A stretch of DNA of 5,126 nucleotides from OMOG01 sp041485845 (GTDB lineage Bacteria; Acidobacteriota; Terriglobia; Bryobacterales; Bryobacteraceae). Made by a program: the position numbers and the translations under genes. Below are positions 1-4,106 of this stretch, one piece after another (positions within the stretch are counted from its first letter, which is position 1; every line of letters starts with the position of its first letter). The stretch spans positions 1 through 5,126 of the forward strand of contig JBGPKH010000650.1 of the NCBI GenBank assembly GCA_041485845.1, read 5' to 3'. The notes beneath the pieces were generated by a model. That model was not told the origin of the DNA and ran no database searches. It was given only the letters and a program-made list of their open reading frames with translations.

Positions 1-63
1 CAACTTTCCGGCCTGTGCGAAAGCCGAAGCAGCCGAAAGGCAAATGAGCAACAGTCCGCGCAT
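1..63 (-). CDS. Secreted protein, N-terminal fragment (runs off left edge)
   Basis: Reading leftwards from ATG at 63-61, the 21 visible codons encode a textbook Sec signal peptide: MRGLLLICLSAASAFAQ, with a short basic n-region (Arg2), a hydrophobic core of about 11 residues and an Ala-Phe-Ala signal peptidase I site followed by Gln. The mature protein would start near residue 17 and be exported to the periplasm or outside. There is no stop before the window edge. No good Shine-Dalgarno sequence is seen; a TACAAT hexamer lies only 6 bases upstream of the ATG. Nothing can be said of the mature protein's function. The gene diverges from the toxin-antitoxin pair that follows on the plus strand. 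Confidence 0.55.
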   Translation of the reverse strand, partial: MRGLLLICLSAASAFAQAGKL

Positions 64-69
64 ATAAAG

Positions 70-75
70 ATTGTA
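70..75 (-). promoter_or_regulatory. Possible -10 element for the leftward secreted-protein gene
   Basis: On the minus strand TACAAT (one mismatch from TATAAT) sits 6 bases upstream of the ATG at 63. If used, transcription would start almost at the start codon, giving a leaderless or near-leaderless mRNA, which fits the absence of a Shine-Dalgarno sequence. No convincing -35 box is found 16-18 bases upstream. This is weak, single-motif evidence. Confidence 0.2.
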
Positions 76-111
76 CTAGCCCGCGGCAAAGTCCTGACAG
101 GCTGAATACCC

Positions 112-219
112 GCCGGCCGTTTTCCGGCTGGTCTCGTAGGACAGGCCTCCCGGTCTGTCCCCGACCTGCCCAGCCGAGCACGGCTGCATGGGAGGGGGTG
201 GGGCAGGCGGTTTCGCCCC
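112..219. repeat. Cluster of GC-rich stem-loops
   Basis: Four inverted repeats follow each other: GCCGG/CCGGC at 112-116 and 124-128; GGACAGGCC/GGTCTGTCC at 139-147 and 152-160, a 9-bp stem with one G-U pair and loop TCCC; CAGCCG/CGGCTG at 171-176 and 181-186, loop AGCA; and GGGGC/GCCCC at 200-204 and 215-219. They lie between divergent genes. They could be a REP-like palindromic repeat cluster, terminators without a T tract, or a structured small RNA. None has the poly-T expected of an intrinsic terminator. The remaining sequence from 220 to 498 holds no confident gene. Confidence 0.5.
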
Positions 220-237
220 TGCTACCGCGCGCGTGGC

Positions 238-447
238 TCACGACCCGGCGCTGTCGCCGGACAGGCGATCCTTCTCCTGCGCGGGGGCCGGCGCCGGCGC
301 AACTTGTCCACGAATCGCCCGCACCGCCACCGGATCCGAATCCCAGCTCGTAGCCGTACAGATCGCGGGCCACTGTTCCATCTCGGCGATGAGACTGCCA
401 ATCGGATCGGCGATCGCGAGAGGGTTTATCGTTCCCTCCGCACCCAT
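238..447 (-). other. Possible remnant coding segment of unknown identity
   Basis: Leftwards from ATG at 447 there is an open frame of 69 codons whose first two thirds have protein-like composition (for example NPLAIADPIGSLIAEMEQWP) and mostly G or C in third codon positions. The plus-strand translations of the same stretch look less natural. The frame stays open further upstream, but only antisense to the DUF433 gene, so anything real here would be a fragment or a very short gene. No ribosome-binding site and no recognised domain are seen. The Ala-Pro-rich tail is low complexity. It may simply be a chance open frame in GC-rich DNA. Confidence 0.2.
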
Positions 448-498
448 GGCTCGCCGGACTCTGTACTCCGAGTCGCGAAATGTACCAAAATAGGAAGG

Positions 499-729
499 AT
501 GCAGTGCTTCGATCACATAACGTGGAATCCAAACCAGATGAACGGCCAGCCGTGCATCCGTGGCATGCGCCTCACGGTGCGTCGAGTCGTGGAGGCCGTG
601 GCACTCTATCCAAACCGCGAGGACCTCTTCCGCAATTATCCCGAATTGGAGCCGGAAGACGTTCAGCAGGCGCTGGCCTTCGCCGCCGCCAATCTGGACG
701 ACAGGGCGGTGGAAAGCGACGCGGCTTGA
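499..729 (+). CDS. DUF433 family antitoxin-like protein
   Basis: This is a 76-residue protein matching the DUF433 family, small winged-helix-like proteins usually encoded just upstream of DUF5615 toxins and thought to act as VapB-like antitoxins that neutralise the toxin and bind their own promoter. Diagnostic features are the N-terminal 'DHITWNPNQMNGQPCIRGMR' stretch (residues 5-24; family pattern I-x-x-[DN]-P-x-x-x-x-G-x-P-x-I-x-G-[TM]-R), the following helix with VRRVVEAVA, and the C-terminal 'YPELEPEDVQQALAFAA' (47-63; usually YP-x-L-x-x-x-D-V-x-x-A-L-x-Y-A). ATG at 499 is chosen because it puts the conserved block at its normal distance from the N terminus; the purine run AGGAAGG directly abuts it, unusually close. 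An in-frame ATG at 304 would add 65 unrelated residues. The partner toxin starts 14 bases after the stop. Confidence 0.85.
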   Translation: MQCFDHITWNPNQMNGQPCIRGMRLTVRRVVEAVALYPNREDLFRNYPELEPEDVQQALAFAAANLDDRAVESDAA

Positions 730-743
730 CCGCCCACACCGCC

Positions 744-1118
744 ATGTGGCTGGTGCTGTATCAGGGAGTTCCGCGAGACGCCGCAACCCGGTTACGCGAC
801 CTGGGATACGAATGTGACCATGTCGGCGAAATTGGAATGTGGAAGGCCGCAGATGATGAGATCCTCGCATGGGCGCTGGGCAAGCACGCCATTGTGGTGA
901 CCCTGGACGCGGACTTTCATACGCTCGTGGCAGTATCCGGAGCGCATGGACCTTCCGTGATTCACCTGCGCATGCAGGGTCTGCGCGGACCGGAGACCGT
1001 GGAATTGATTCGGAATGTCCTTGCCGGATTCGAAGTGGATCTGCGCCATGGATGTCTCGTCACAGTCAAGGCCCACAAGACTACATGCCACCGGCTGCCG
1101 ATCGGCGGTACCGGCTGA
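744..1118 (+). CDS. DUF5615 PIN-like toxin, first acidic residue replaced
   Basis: A 124-residue protein of the DUF5615 (PIN-like, Mut7-C-type) family, predicted ribonuclease toxins paired with DUF433. Seen in order: N-terminal strand LVLYQGVPR (3-11), 'HVGEIGMWKAADDEIL' (26-41), 'VVTLDADFHTL' (51-61) with Asp55 and Asp57, 'SGAHGPSVIHLRM' (65-77), and a C-terminal strand CLVTV. All of these are family hallmarks. Oddity: the family normally has an acidic residue in the first strand (L-[LV]-D-[EQ]-x-L-P), but here it is Tyr6, codon TAT, one base from GAT. Loss of one of the metal-binding carboxylates predicts weak or no nuclease activity. ATG at 744 gives the normal family length. A TTG at 726, overlapping the antitoxin stop and preceded by GGAAAG, is an alternative start that adds six residues. 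The gene is very likely co-transcribed with the upstream antitoxin gene. Confidence 0.85.
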   Translation: MWLVLYQGVPRDAATRLRDLGYECDHVGEIGMWKAADDEILAWALGKHAIVVTLDADFHTLVAVSGAHGPSVIHLRMQGLRGPETVELIRNVLAGFEVDLRHGCLVTVKAHKTTCHRLPIGGTG

Positions 1119-1150
1119 GAACTGGCAGTGTTCGGCGTTCGGCCAGTCGA

Positions 1151-1200
1151 CGGGGCCACCCGCAGGGATCGAACCGGCGACCTGCTGCTTACGAATCAGC
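1151..1200 (-). tRNA. tRNA-Thr(CGU) 3'-half fragment
   Basis: On the minus strand, from 1200 down, the order is: anticodon stem 5' strand GCTGA, loop TTCGTAA with anticodon CGT (1195-1189), 3' strand GCAGC, variable loop AGGTC, T-stem GCCGG, T-loop TTCGATC (1173-1167), T-stem CCTGC, then acceptor 3' strand GGGTGGC (1161-1155). No D-arm or 5' acceptor strand lies at 1201-1260, so this is half a gene. The T-stem has one C-T mismatch and the anticodon stem one A-G mismatch; the 3' end reads CCG where CCA might be encoded. The 3' strand GCAGC would pair perfectly with GCTGC, so true homology may begin at the anticodon loop. It is non-functional as a tRNA and is typical of the scar left by an integrative element that used a tRNA-Thr gene as its attachment site. 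Confidence 0.8.
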
Positions 1201-1228
1201 CCGCAGGGCCGGTGGGTCGTCCTGCGGG
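1200..1228. repeat. 8-bp inverted repeat beside the tRNA fragment
   Basis: CCCGCAGG (1200-1207) and CCTGCGGG (1221-1228) are exact inverted copies separated by 13 bases. The same CCCGCAGGG word also occurs as a direct copy at 1159-1167 inside the tRNA fragment, so the tRNA scrap is bracketed by short repeats. It may be a recombination footprint or coincidence of GC-rich sequence. No T tract follows, so an intrinsic terminator is unlikely. Confidence 0.4.
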
Positions 1229-1236
1229 ACGAGTAA
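1206..1236 (+). pseudogene. Possible scrap of a permease C-terminus
   Basis: The last codons before TAA at 1234 read V-V-L-R-D-E-stop. FtsX/MacB-type permeases characteristically end with a 'RVDP-x-x-ALR-[YD]-E' tail. The 14-base run CTGCGGGACGAGTA (1222-1235) matches CTTCGGGACGAGTA (3482-3495) at the end of the clearer permease fragment in this window at 13 of 14 positions. Upstream it runs directly into the tRNA fragment, so only about ten codons could survive. The piece is too short to be sure of. Confidence 0.3.
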
Positions 1237-1391
1237 TTAGCGCGCGCGCAAAAATAACTTGACCGTTTCGCCCTGGGACACGCTGCCGCGCCCAGGACTG
1301 CGCTCCTCCGCTCGCTCCGCGTTCTCGAACCCGACTGCGAGTCGCGACCGCCAATTCACGCGAATCCGCTGGCTCTCCTCTCCCTGTTTCT

Positions 1392-1427
1392 TCTCCGCGC
1401 AAATCTCCGCGTCTCCGTTTCTCCGCG
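1392..1427. repeat. Short degenerate tandem repeat, TCTCCGCG
   Basis: TCTCCGCG occurs exactly at 1392-1399, 1404-1411 and 1420-1427, with a shortened TCTCCG at 1412-1417, so unit starts are spaced 12, 8 and 8 bases. On the minus strand it reads CGCGGAGA. Similar purine-rich phrases (CGCAGAGACGCAGAG types) recur in intergenic DNA of many environmental bacteria, as far as I recall. The surrounding 1237-1468 stretch has no convincing gene. It lies just past the 3' end of the LysR pseudogene. Confidence 0.5.
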
Positions 1428-1468
1428 ATGAGATCTGGTTACTGTCCAGGTTATTCTTCCGTGACGCC

Positions 1469-2065
1469 TTACCCCTCGGCCGACCCCACCAGCTCCAAAA
1501 ATGCGCGCGCCGCGCCATTAAACGTCTTCCGCTTCCGATGCACGATCCCCACCGGCCGCACCAGCTCAGGGGCGTGCAGCGGGACGGCGACCAGCGTCCC
1601 CTGCTCGATTTCGGCGTGCATGGTGCGCGCGGGGAGAATGCTGATGCCCGAGCCCAGCGCCACCGCCTCCTTAATCGTCTGGATGTTGTCGAAGTGCATC
1701 AGCAGGTTCACTTCGATGGCGTGCGCGCGGAAGAAGCGATCCAGCTCGCGGCGGATGCGCAGGTCCTCGTCGAATCCGATGAAGCTCTCTCCGTTGAGGT
1801 CCGCGGGAAACACTTCCTCGAGCTTCGCCAACCGGTGCGACGGCGGCGCGGCGACCTGCATCTCCTCGTTGCGCCACGGAATGGCGGCGATCTCGCGGCT
1901 CTGTTCCGGGTAGCTCACCAGGCCCAGGTCGGCGGTATCGTCGCGCACTGCCTCGTAGATCTTGTCCGGCCGCATGTACTCCACGTGCAGGTGCGCAGCG
2001 GGGTAGCGAGTGGAAAATTGTTCCTGGAGCCGGCTCATCTCGGAGAGTCCGATCGAATAGATCGA
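1469..2065 (-). pseudogene. LysR-type regulator lacking its DNA-binding domain
   Basis: The reading frame on the minus strand gives the effector-binding half of a LysR-family transcription factor, about 198 residues ending at TAA (1471-1469). Recognisable in order are 'SIYSIGLSEM', 'YPAAHLHVEY', 'DLGLVSYP', 'GESFIGFDEDLRIRRELDRF', 'MHFDNIQTIKEAVALGSG', 'ISILP' and the C-terminal 'RPVGIVHRKRK'. Full LysR proteins are near 300 residues with a winged helix-turn-helix of about 60 residues and a linker helix first; neither is present. Upstream of about 2065 the frame continues for 33 residues (to ATG 2164) of unrelated Ser/Arg-rich sequence, so homology breaks abruptly. Without the helix-turn-helix it cannot act as a normal regulator. 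Part of it (1481-1501 and 1552-1727) is repeated at 3190-3386. The CbbR/CysB-like style of the domain suggests a metabolite sensor, but the ligand is unknown. Confidence 0.85.
1481..1727 (-). repeat. Direct repeat, left copy (inside the LysR pseudogene)
   Basis: Positions 1552-1727 align without gaps to 3211-3386 (offset 1659), with 10 mismatches by eye in 176 bases (94%); the last 47 bases are identical. A further block, 1481-1501, aligns to 3190-3210 at 17 of 21 positions, so the right copy lacks the 50 bases 1502-1551. Both copies have the same orientation and bracket the DUF2188-TIR-like gene pair. Confidence 0.9.
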
Positions 2066-2089
2066 CGGCCGCCGAGCCGTTCGAGTTGA

Positions 2090-2107
2090 CGCCGCGAGAC
2101 TGCGGCG
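2090..2107. other. Stem-loop between LysR pseudogene and TIR-like gene
   Basis: CGCCGC (2090-2095) and GCGGCG (2102-2107) form a 6-bp perfect stem with loop GAGACT. On the plus strand a TTTT follows after seven bases. It lies downstream of the minus-strand TIR-like gene and might help end transcription or be fortuitous. The rest of 2066-2174 holds no recognisable gene. Confidence 0.3.
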
Positions 2108-2174
2108 GTCCGATTTTCCGGGGCTTGACGAGGTCTGGATCAGGGCGCAGTCGCGGAACCGCATCGTAACGAAG

Positions 2175-2792
2175 TCAGCGGGCGGCCTTCAGCCAAATCT
2201 CGACCATTTCAGAGAAATCTGCAAACGTGAGATCTTTGGCCCGGCGTTTCAACTTCTTGCAGATTCTCGGCAGATCTTTGATGAAACGTGCATAGAGCGC
2301 AGCAATGTCCGCTCCGCCCGGCAAGCCCTTCGTCTTGGAGACATTGGCAATCCAGTTGCGGACTTCAGCAATAGCCCGCTTTGGATCCCCTCTGTGCGTG
2401 TGGATATCCTGCCCGGAAATGTCCGAAATGAATGCACGGTAGCGGTACGGATCAGTGTCCAGGATCAAGCATGCTTTCCTGCCCTGAGTTCCGCCGCCAA
2501 AGCGTTTACAGCCGAGATACAACCCAAGCTCGAGTGGCATGTTGAACCTTGGCAGGTTGGTCCCGGTGCTGAGCCCGACAGACGAGATGTCGTGGACGCC
2601 GTAGGCGCACTGCCCGATGATCCGCATGATTTTGTCGAGGCGCAGCTCGCTGGCGTCGTCGACTTCAAGTGCACAACGGGCGTCGAAGCCGAGGTAATGC
2701 ACGGCAAACAAAATCGCGTGAAAGATGGGCTTGTACGCGTCGTCGAACGGACAATTGATGAATACGTCTTTACTGCGGAGGCGAGATGGCAC
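2175..2792 (-). CDS. TIR-like Rossmannoid protein, candidate defence effector
   Basis: 205 residues from a GTG start at 2792 to TGA. I recognise the family style but know no established name or function. The first strand is 'KDVFINCPFDDAY' (8-20), followed by a helix and 'YLGFDARCALE' (34-43), 'RLDKIMRIIGQCAYGVHDIS' (51-70), 'LPRFNMPLELGLYLG' (80-94) with Glu88, 'KACLILD' (106-112), and a C-terminal helical part ending 'LTFADFSEMVEIWLKAAR'. This order (strand plus acidic loop, alternating helices and strands, conserved 'S-x-x-x-x-[VI]-HD-[IL]-S' and 'N-x-P-x-E-LG') resembles TIR or nucleoside-deoxyribosyltransferase-like folds, in which a Glu in such a position is catalytic on NAD or nucleosides; that assignment is inference. 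No signal peptide or membrane segment. It begins 3 bases after the DUF2188 stop, so the two are surely translated from one mRNA. The gene appears intact, unlike its neighbours. Confidence 0.75.
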   Translation of the reverse strand: MPSRLRSKDVFINCPFDDAYKPIFHAILFAVHYLGFDARCALEVDDASELRLDKIMRIIGQCAYGVHDISSVGLSTGTNLPRFNMPLELGLYLGCKRFGGGTQGRKACLILDTDPYRYRAFISDISGQDIHTHRGDPKRAIAEVRNWIANVSKTKGLPGGADIAALYARFIKDLPRICKKLKRRAKDLTFADFSEMVEIWLKAAR

Positions 2793-2795
2793 GCG

Positions 2796-3101
2796 TCAAT
2801 CGCCTGAGAGGCGCTCACGGATGACCGAGGAAACCGCTCTTTCGATCGCCTTGGTTCCGAGCTTGCTCTTGCGCGGAGATCGATGCACTTCAGGCAGGCC
2901 GTGAGTGTATCGTGTTCGGAAGGAACCATCGCGGTAGTGGATGACAACCTGCCCCGCGGCCATCCGCTGAACGATCTCACGCGCTGCCTCTATGGCTTCC
3001 TTCTGCGTTGAATACACACTGGTGCTGCGGTTCGTGGAGCCTTCCTTCCTAACGGCCCATCCGCCGTTCTTCGGGATGACGTGAGTGGTTTTCGCAGGCA
3101 T
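2796..3101 (-). CDS. DUF2188 domain protein with basic C-terminal extension
   Basis: 101 residues from ATG 3101. Residues 6-65 match DUF2188, small proteins of unknown function: 'THVIPKNGGWAVRKEGSTNR' (6-25), 'SVYSTQKEAIEAAREIVQRM' (28-47) and 'GQVVIHYRDGSFR' (50-62), equivalent to the family's HVVP..GGWAVK.EG, T..EAI..AR and LVIH..DG.I. Residues 66-101 are a basic tail (PRKSK, then a likely helix TKAIERAVSSVIRERL) longer than in plain DUF2188 proteins, which are usually about 65-85 residues. The tail could contact the TIR-like partner or nucleic acid; this is a guess. A strong GGAGGAGGG lies 7 bases upstream of the ATG. As first gene of the pair it may be a regulator, inhibitor or adaptor of the TIR-like protein. 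Confidence 0.8.
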   Translation of the reverse strand: MPAKTTHVIPKNGGWAVRKEGSTNRSTSVYSTQKEAIEAAREIVQRMAAGQVVIHYRDGSFRTRYTHGLPEVHRSPRKSKLGTKAIERAVSSVIRERLSGD

Positions 3102-3108
3102 TTCGGGG

Positions 3109-3117
3109 ACCCTCCTC
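3109..3117 (-). promoter_or_regulatory. Strong Shine-Dalgarno for the DUF2188 gene
   Basis: On the minus strand GGAGGAGGG lies seven bases before the ATG at 3101. It is the best ribosome-binding site in the window, supports that start codon, and suggests the pair is well expressed. The TIR-like gene has only a weak AGGCGA before its GTG, which suggests translation coupled to this first gene. Confidence 0.75.
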
Positions 3118-3189
3118 CATTGTAGAAGATCGCCGGCCTGCTCGAGGAGCCCATCGAGCGGTGGAAGTCGATTGTCGTCAGATCCCGGG

Positions 3190-3386
3190 CGATCCCACCA
3201 GTTCCAGGAACCGGGCGCACGAGCTCGGGCGCGTGCAGCGGGATGGCGACGAGCGTCCCCTGCTCGATTTCGGCGTGCATGGTGCGCGCGGGGAGAATGC
3301 TGATGCCCGTGCCCAGCGCCACCGCTTCCTTGATGGTCTGGATGTTGTCGAAGTGCATCAGCAGGTTCACTTCGATGGCGTGCGCG
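3190..3386 (-). pseudogene. Second, decayed LysR C-terminal fragment
   Basis: Minus-strand sequence encodes 'MHFDNIQTIKEAVALGTG', 'ISILPARTMHAEIEQGTL' and 'HAPELVRPV', the same segment as in the LysR pseudogene at 1469-2065, with 10 substitutions in 176 bases. After 'RPV' a 50-base deletion relative to the left copy removes the segment encoding GIVHRKRKTFNGAARA and shifts the frame; 'FLELVGS' then follows in another frame (3190-3210). The fragment lacks everything upstream of the 'AIEVNLL' region and is fused at 3386/3387 to permease sequence in the opposite orientation. It is certainly non-functional. Confidence 0.85.
3190..3386 (-). repeat. Direct repeat, right copy
   Basis: This is the partner of 1481-1727 (offset 1659 over 3211-3386), in the same orientation. 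The two copies enclose about 1.46 kb containing the 5' part of the LysR pseudogene and the whole DUF2188-TIR-like pair. Homologous recombination between them could delete that interval or release it as a circle of about 1.66 kb. Confidence 0.85.
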
Positions 3387-3497
3387 GTCTTTGCCGGGGT
3401 CTCGCTGTTTCTGCTCACGGTGACCGCACTGGCCGCGTACCTTCCGGCACTCCGCGCCGCCCGCGTGGACCCGAGCGTCGCGCTTCGGGACGAGTAG
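3387..3497 (+). pseudogene. FtsX/MacB-type permease, C-terminal fragment
   Basis: Frame from GTC 3387 to TAG 3495-3497 reads VFAGVSLFLLTVTALAAYLP, one membrane helix, then 'ALRAARVDPSVALRDE'. The helix followed by 'P-A-x-R-A-A-R-V-D-P-x-x-A-L-R-x-E-stop' is the standard end of MacB/ADOP-type ABC transporter permeases, very numerous in Acidobacteriota. The preceding ~750 residues are absent: the sequence left of 3387 is the LysR fragment read antisense. The junction is blunt, with no insertion-sequence ends visible. Confidence 0.8.
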
Positions 3498-3505
3498 GCG
3501 GCAAC

Positions 3506-3541
3506 GTGCGAATCCTGTTCACCACGATTGGGGCGACGTGT
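3506..3541 (+). pseudogene. Possible 5' scrap of a glycosyltransferase-like gene
   Basis: From GTG 3506 the frame reads VRILFTTIGATC and then turns into composition unlike a natural protein. Many UDP-glycosyltransferases begin 'M-R-I-L-F-[TV]-[TS]-x-G-x-x-GH'. Twelve residues are not enough to prove this, but it fits the picture of gene ends pasted side by side, starting just 9 bases after the permease stop. The remainder of 3542-3680 shows nothing recognisable. Confidence 0.2.
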
Positions 3542-3680
3542 AGTCCGATCAGATCGTCCTCAGAACATTTTCTATCACTTGAGAATTCTAATGGCTCTAT
3601 CGGCCCTCCCTGGATCGTTCGTGTAGACTAACGGCTTTGCGACGTAAAGCTGGAGGCACGTCGGGCTCCGGCGGTGGATT

Positions 3681-4100
3681 CTAGCTGGCGGTTTCAATTT
3701 TCCCGCCCACAACTTCATAGAAGTCCGGGTTGCGTTCGGCGATCAGATCGAGCAGTTCGTTGAACGCCGTCTCCAGAGGGATAGTGTTCTTGGGATCGCC
3801 CACGCGATACACGTCATACTGGGGCGCCTCCGGATTCGCGTCGACGAGGATGATGTACAGCCGTTCATACTGCTCCGGACGGCCTGCCGGATCGTCGCGG
3901 CCGGTGAACATCCGGAATCGCGAGTGAGCGGTCACCGCAGTGGATTTCCGCGTCCCGGTTTCATCGGTTGCGGAGCCTTTGTCGAGGAAAATGAAGCCAC
4001 CCAACCCCCCGGCCATCCGGCGTTCGGCTCCCCGCTTCTTCGCCCTCGCCTTGACGGCTCCTTTGCCCTTTGGCGCGGCGAGCACCTTGTTTTGCGGCAA
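3681..4100 (-). CDS. Hypothetical protein with basic N-terminal tail
   Basis: Up to 139 residues ending at TAG (3683-3681); I do not recognise the family. Residues 10-28 are Lys/Arg/Ala-rich (PKGKGAVKARAKKRGAERR), then 'GGLGGFIFLDKGSATDE', 'TAHSRFRMFTGRDDPAGRPE' and a confident-looking C-terminal domain 'ERLYIILVDANPEAPQYDVY' / 'GDPKNTIPLETAFNELLDLI' / 'AERNPDFYEVVGGKIETA'. No signal peptide, membrane segment or catalytic motif is evident. The first available start is TTG at 4100 with no ribosome-binding site; an ATG at 4016 (residue 29) has GGGGAG about ten bases upstream and is a credible alternative, which would remove the basic tail. It begins just downstream of a truncated restriction-modification gene in the same orientation, so its own 5' end may also be rearranged. 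A role alongside restriction-modification is possible by position only. Confidence 0.5.
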   Translation of the reverse strand: MPQNKVLAAPKGKGAVKARAKKRGAERRMAGGLGGFIFLDKGSATDETGTRKSTAVTAHSRFRMFTGRDDPAGRPEQYERLYIILVDANPEAPQYDVYRVGDPKNTIPLETAFNELLDLIAERNPDFYEVVGGKIETAS

Positions 4101-4106
4101 TTTAGG

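Noticed and set aside
304..498. N-terminal extension of the DUF433 gene to the upstream ATG
   Set aside because: The extra 65 residues (RPHRHRIRIPARSR style) are unlike protein and would give an abnormal family length.
238..870. 210-codon minus-strand frame as a whole gene
   Set aside because: Its upstream two thirds are antisense to the DUF433 and DUF5615 genes, which have clear family motifs. Only the 238-447 end was kept, as a low-confidence remnant.
1015..1236. Plus-strand frame of 73 codons containing 'GIEPATCC'
   Set aside because: This peptide is the well-known mistranslation of an antisense tRNA T-arm and anticodon region; the DNA is the tRNA-Thr fragment. The start overlaps the DUF5615 gene out of frame.
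1392..1427. CRISPR array
   Set aside because: The repeat units are only 8 bases with 0-4 base gaps. There are no 25-37 base repeats with unique spacers and no cas genes anywhere in the window.
1259..2089. Long plus-strand open frame of 276 codons
   Set aside because: It is antisense to the LysR pseudogene, with Arg/His/Leu-rich composition typical of GC-rich shadow frames. The minus strand shows clear LysR homology.
1481..3386. Composite transposon with LysR segments as insertion sequences
   Set aside because: The repeats are fragments of a regulator gene, with no transposase, terminal inverted repeats or target-site duplications at their edges.
2990..3418. 142-codon minus-strand frame spanning the right LysR copy and running into the DUF2188 gene
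   Set aside because: It mixes a frameshifted LysR fragment with out-of-frame DUF2188 sequence, so it is not one protein.
3161..3631. 156-codon plus-strand frame
   Set aside because: It is antisense to the LysR fragment and reads the permease fragment in the wrong frame; composition is not natural.
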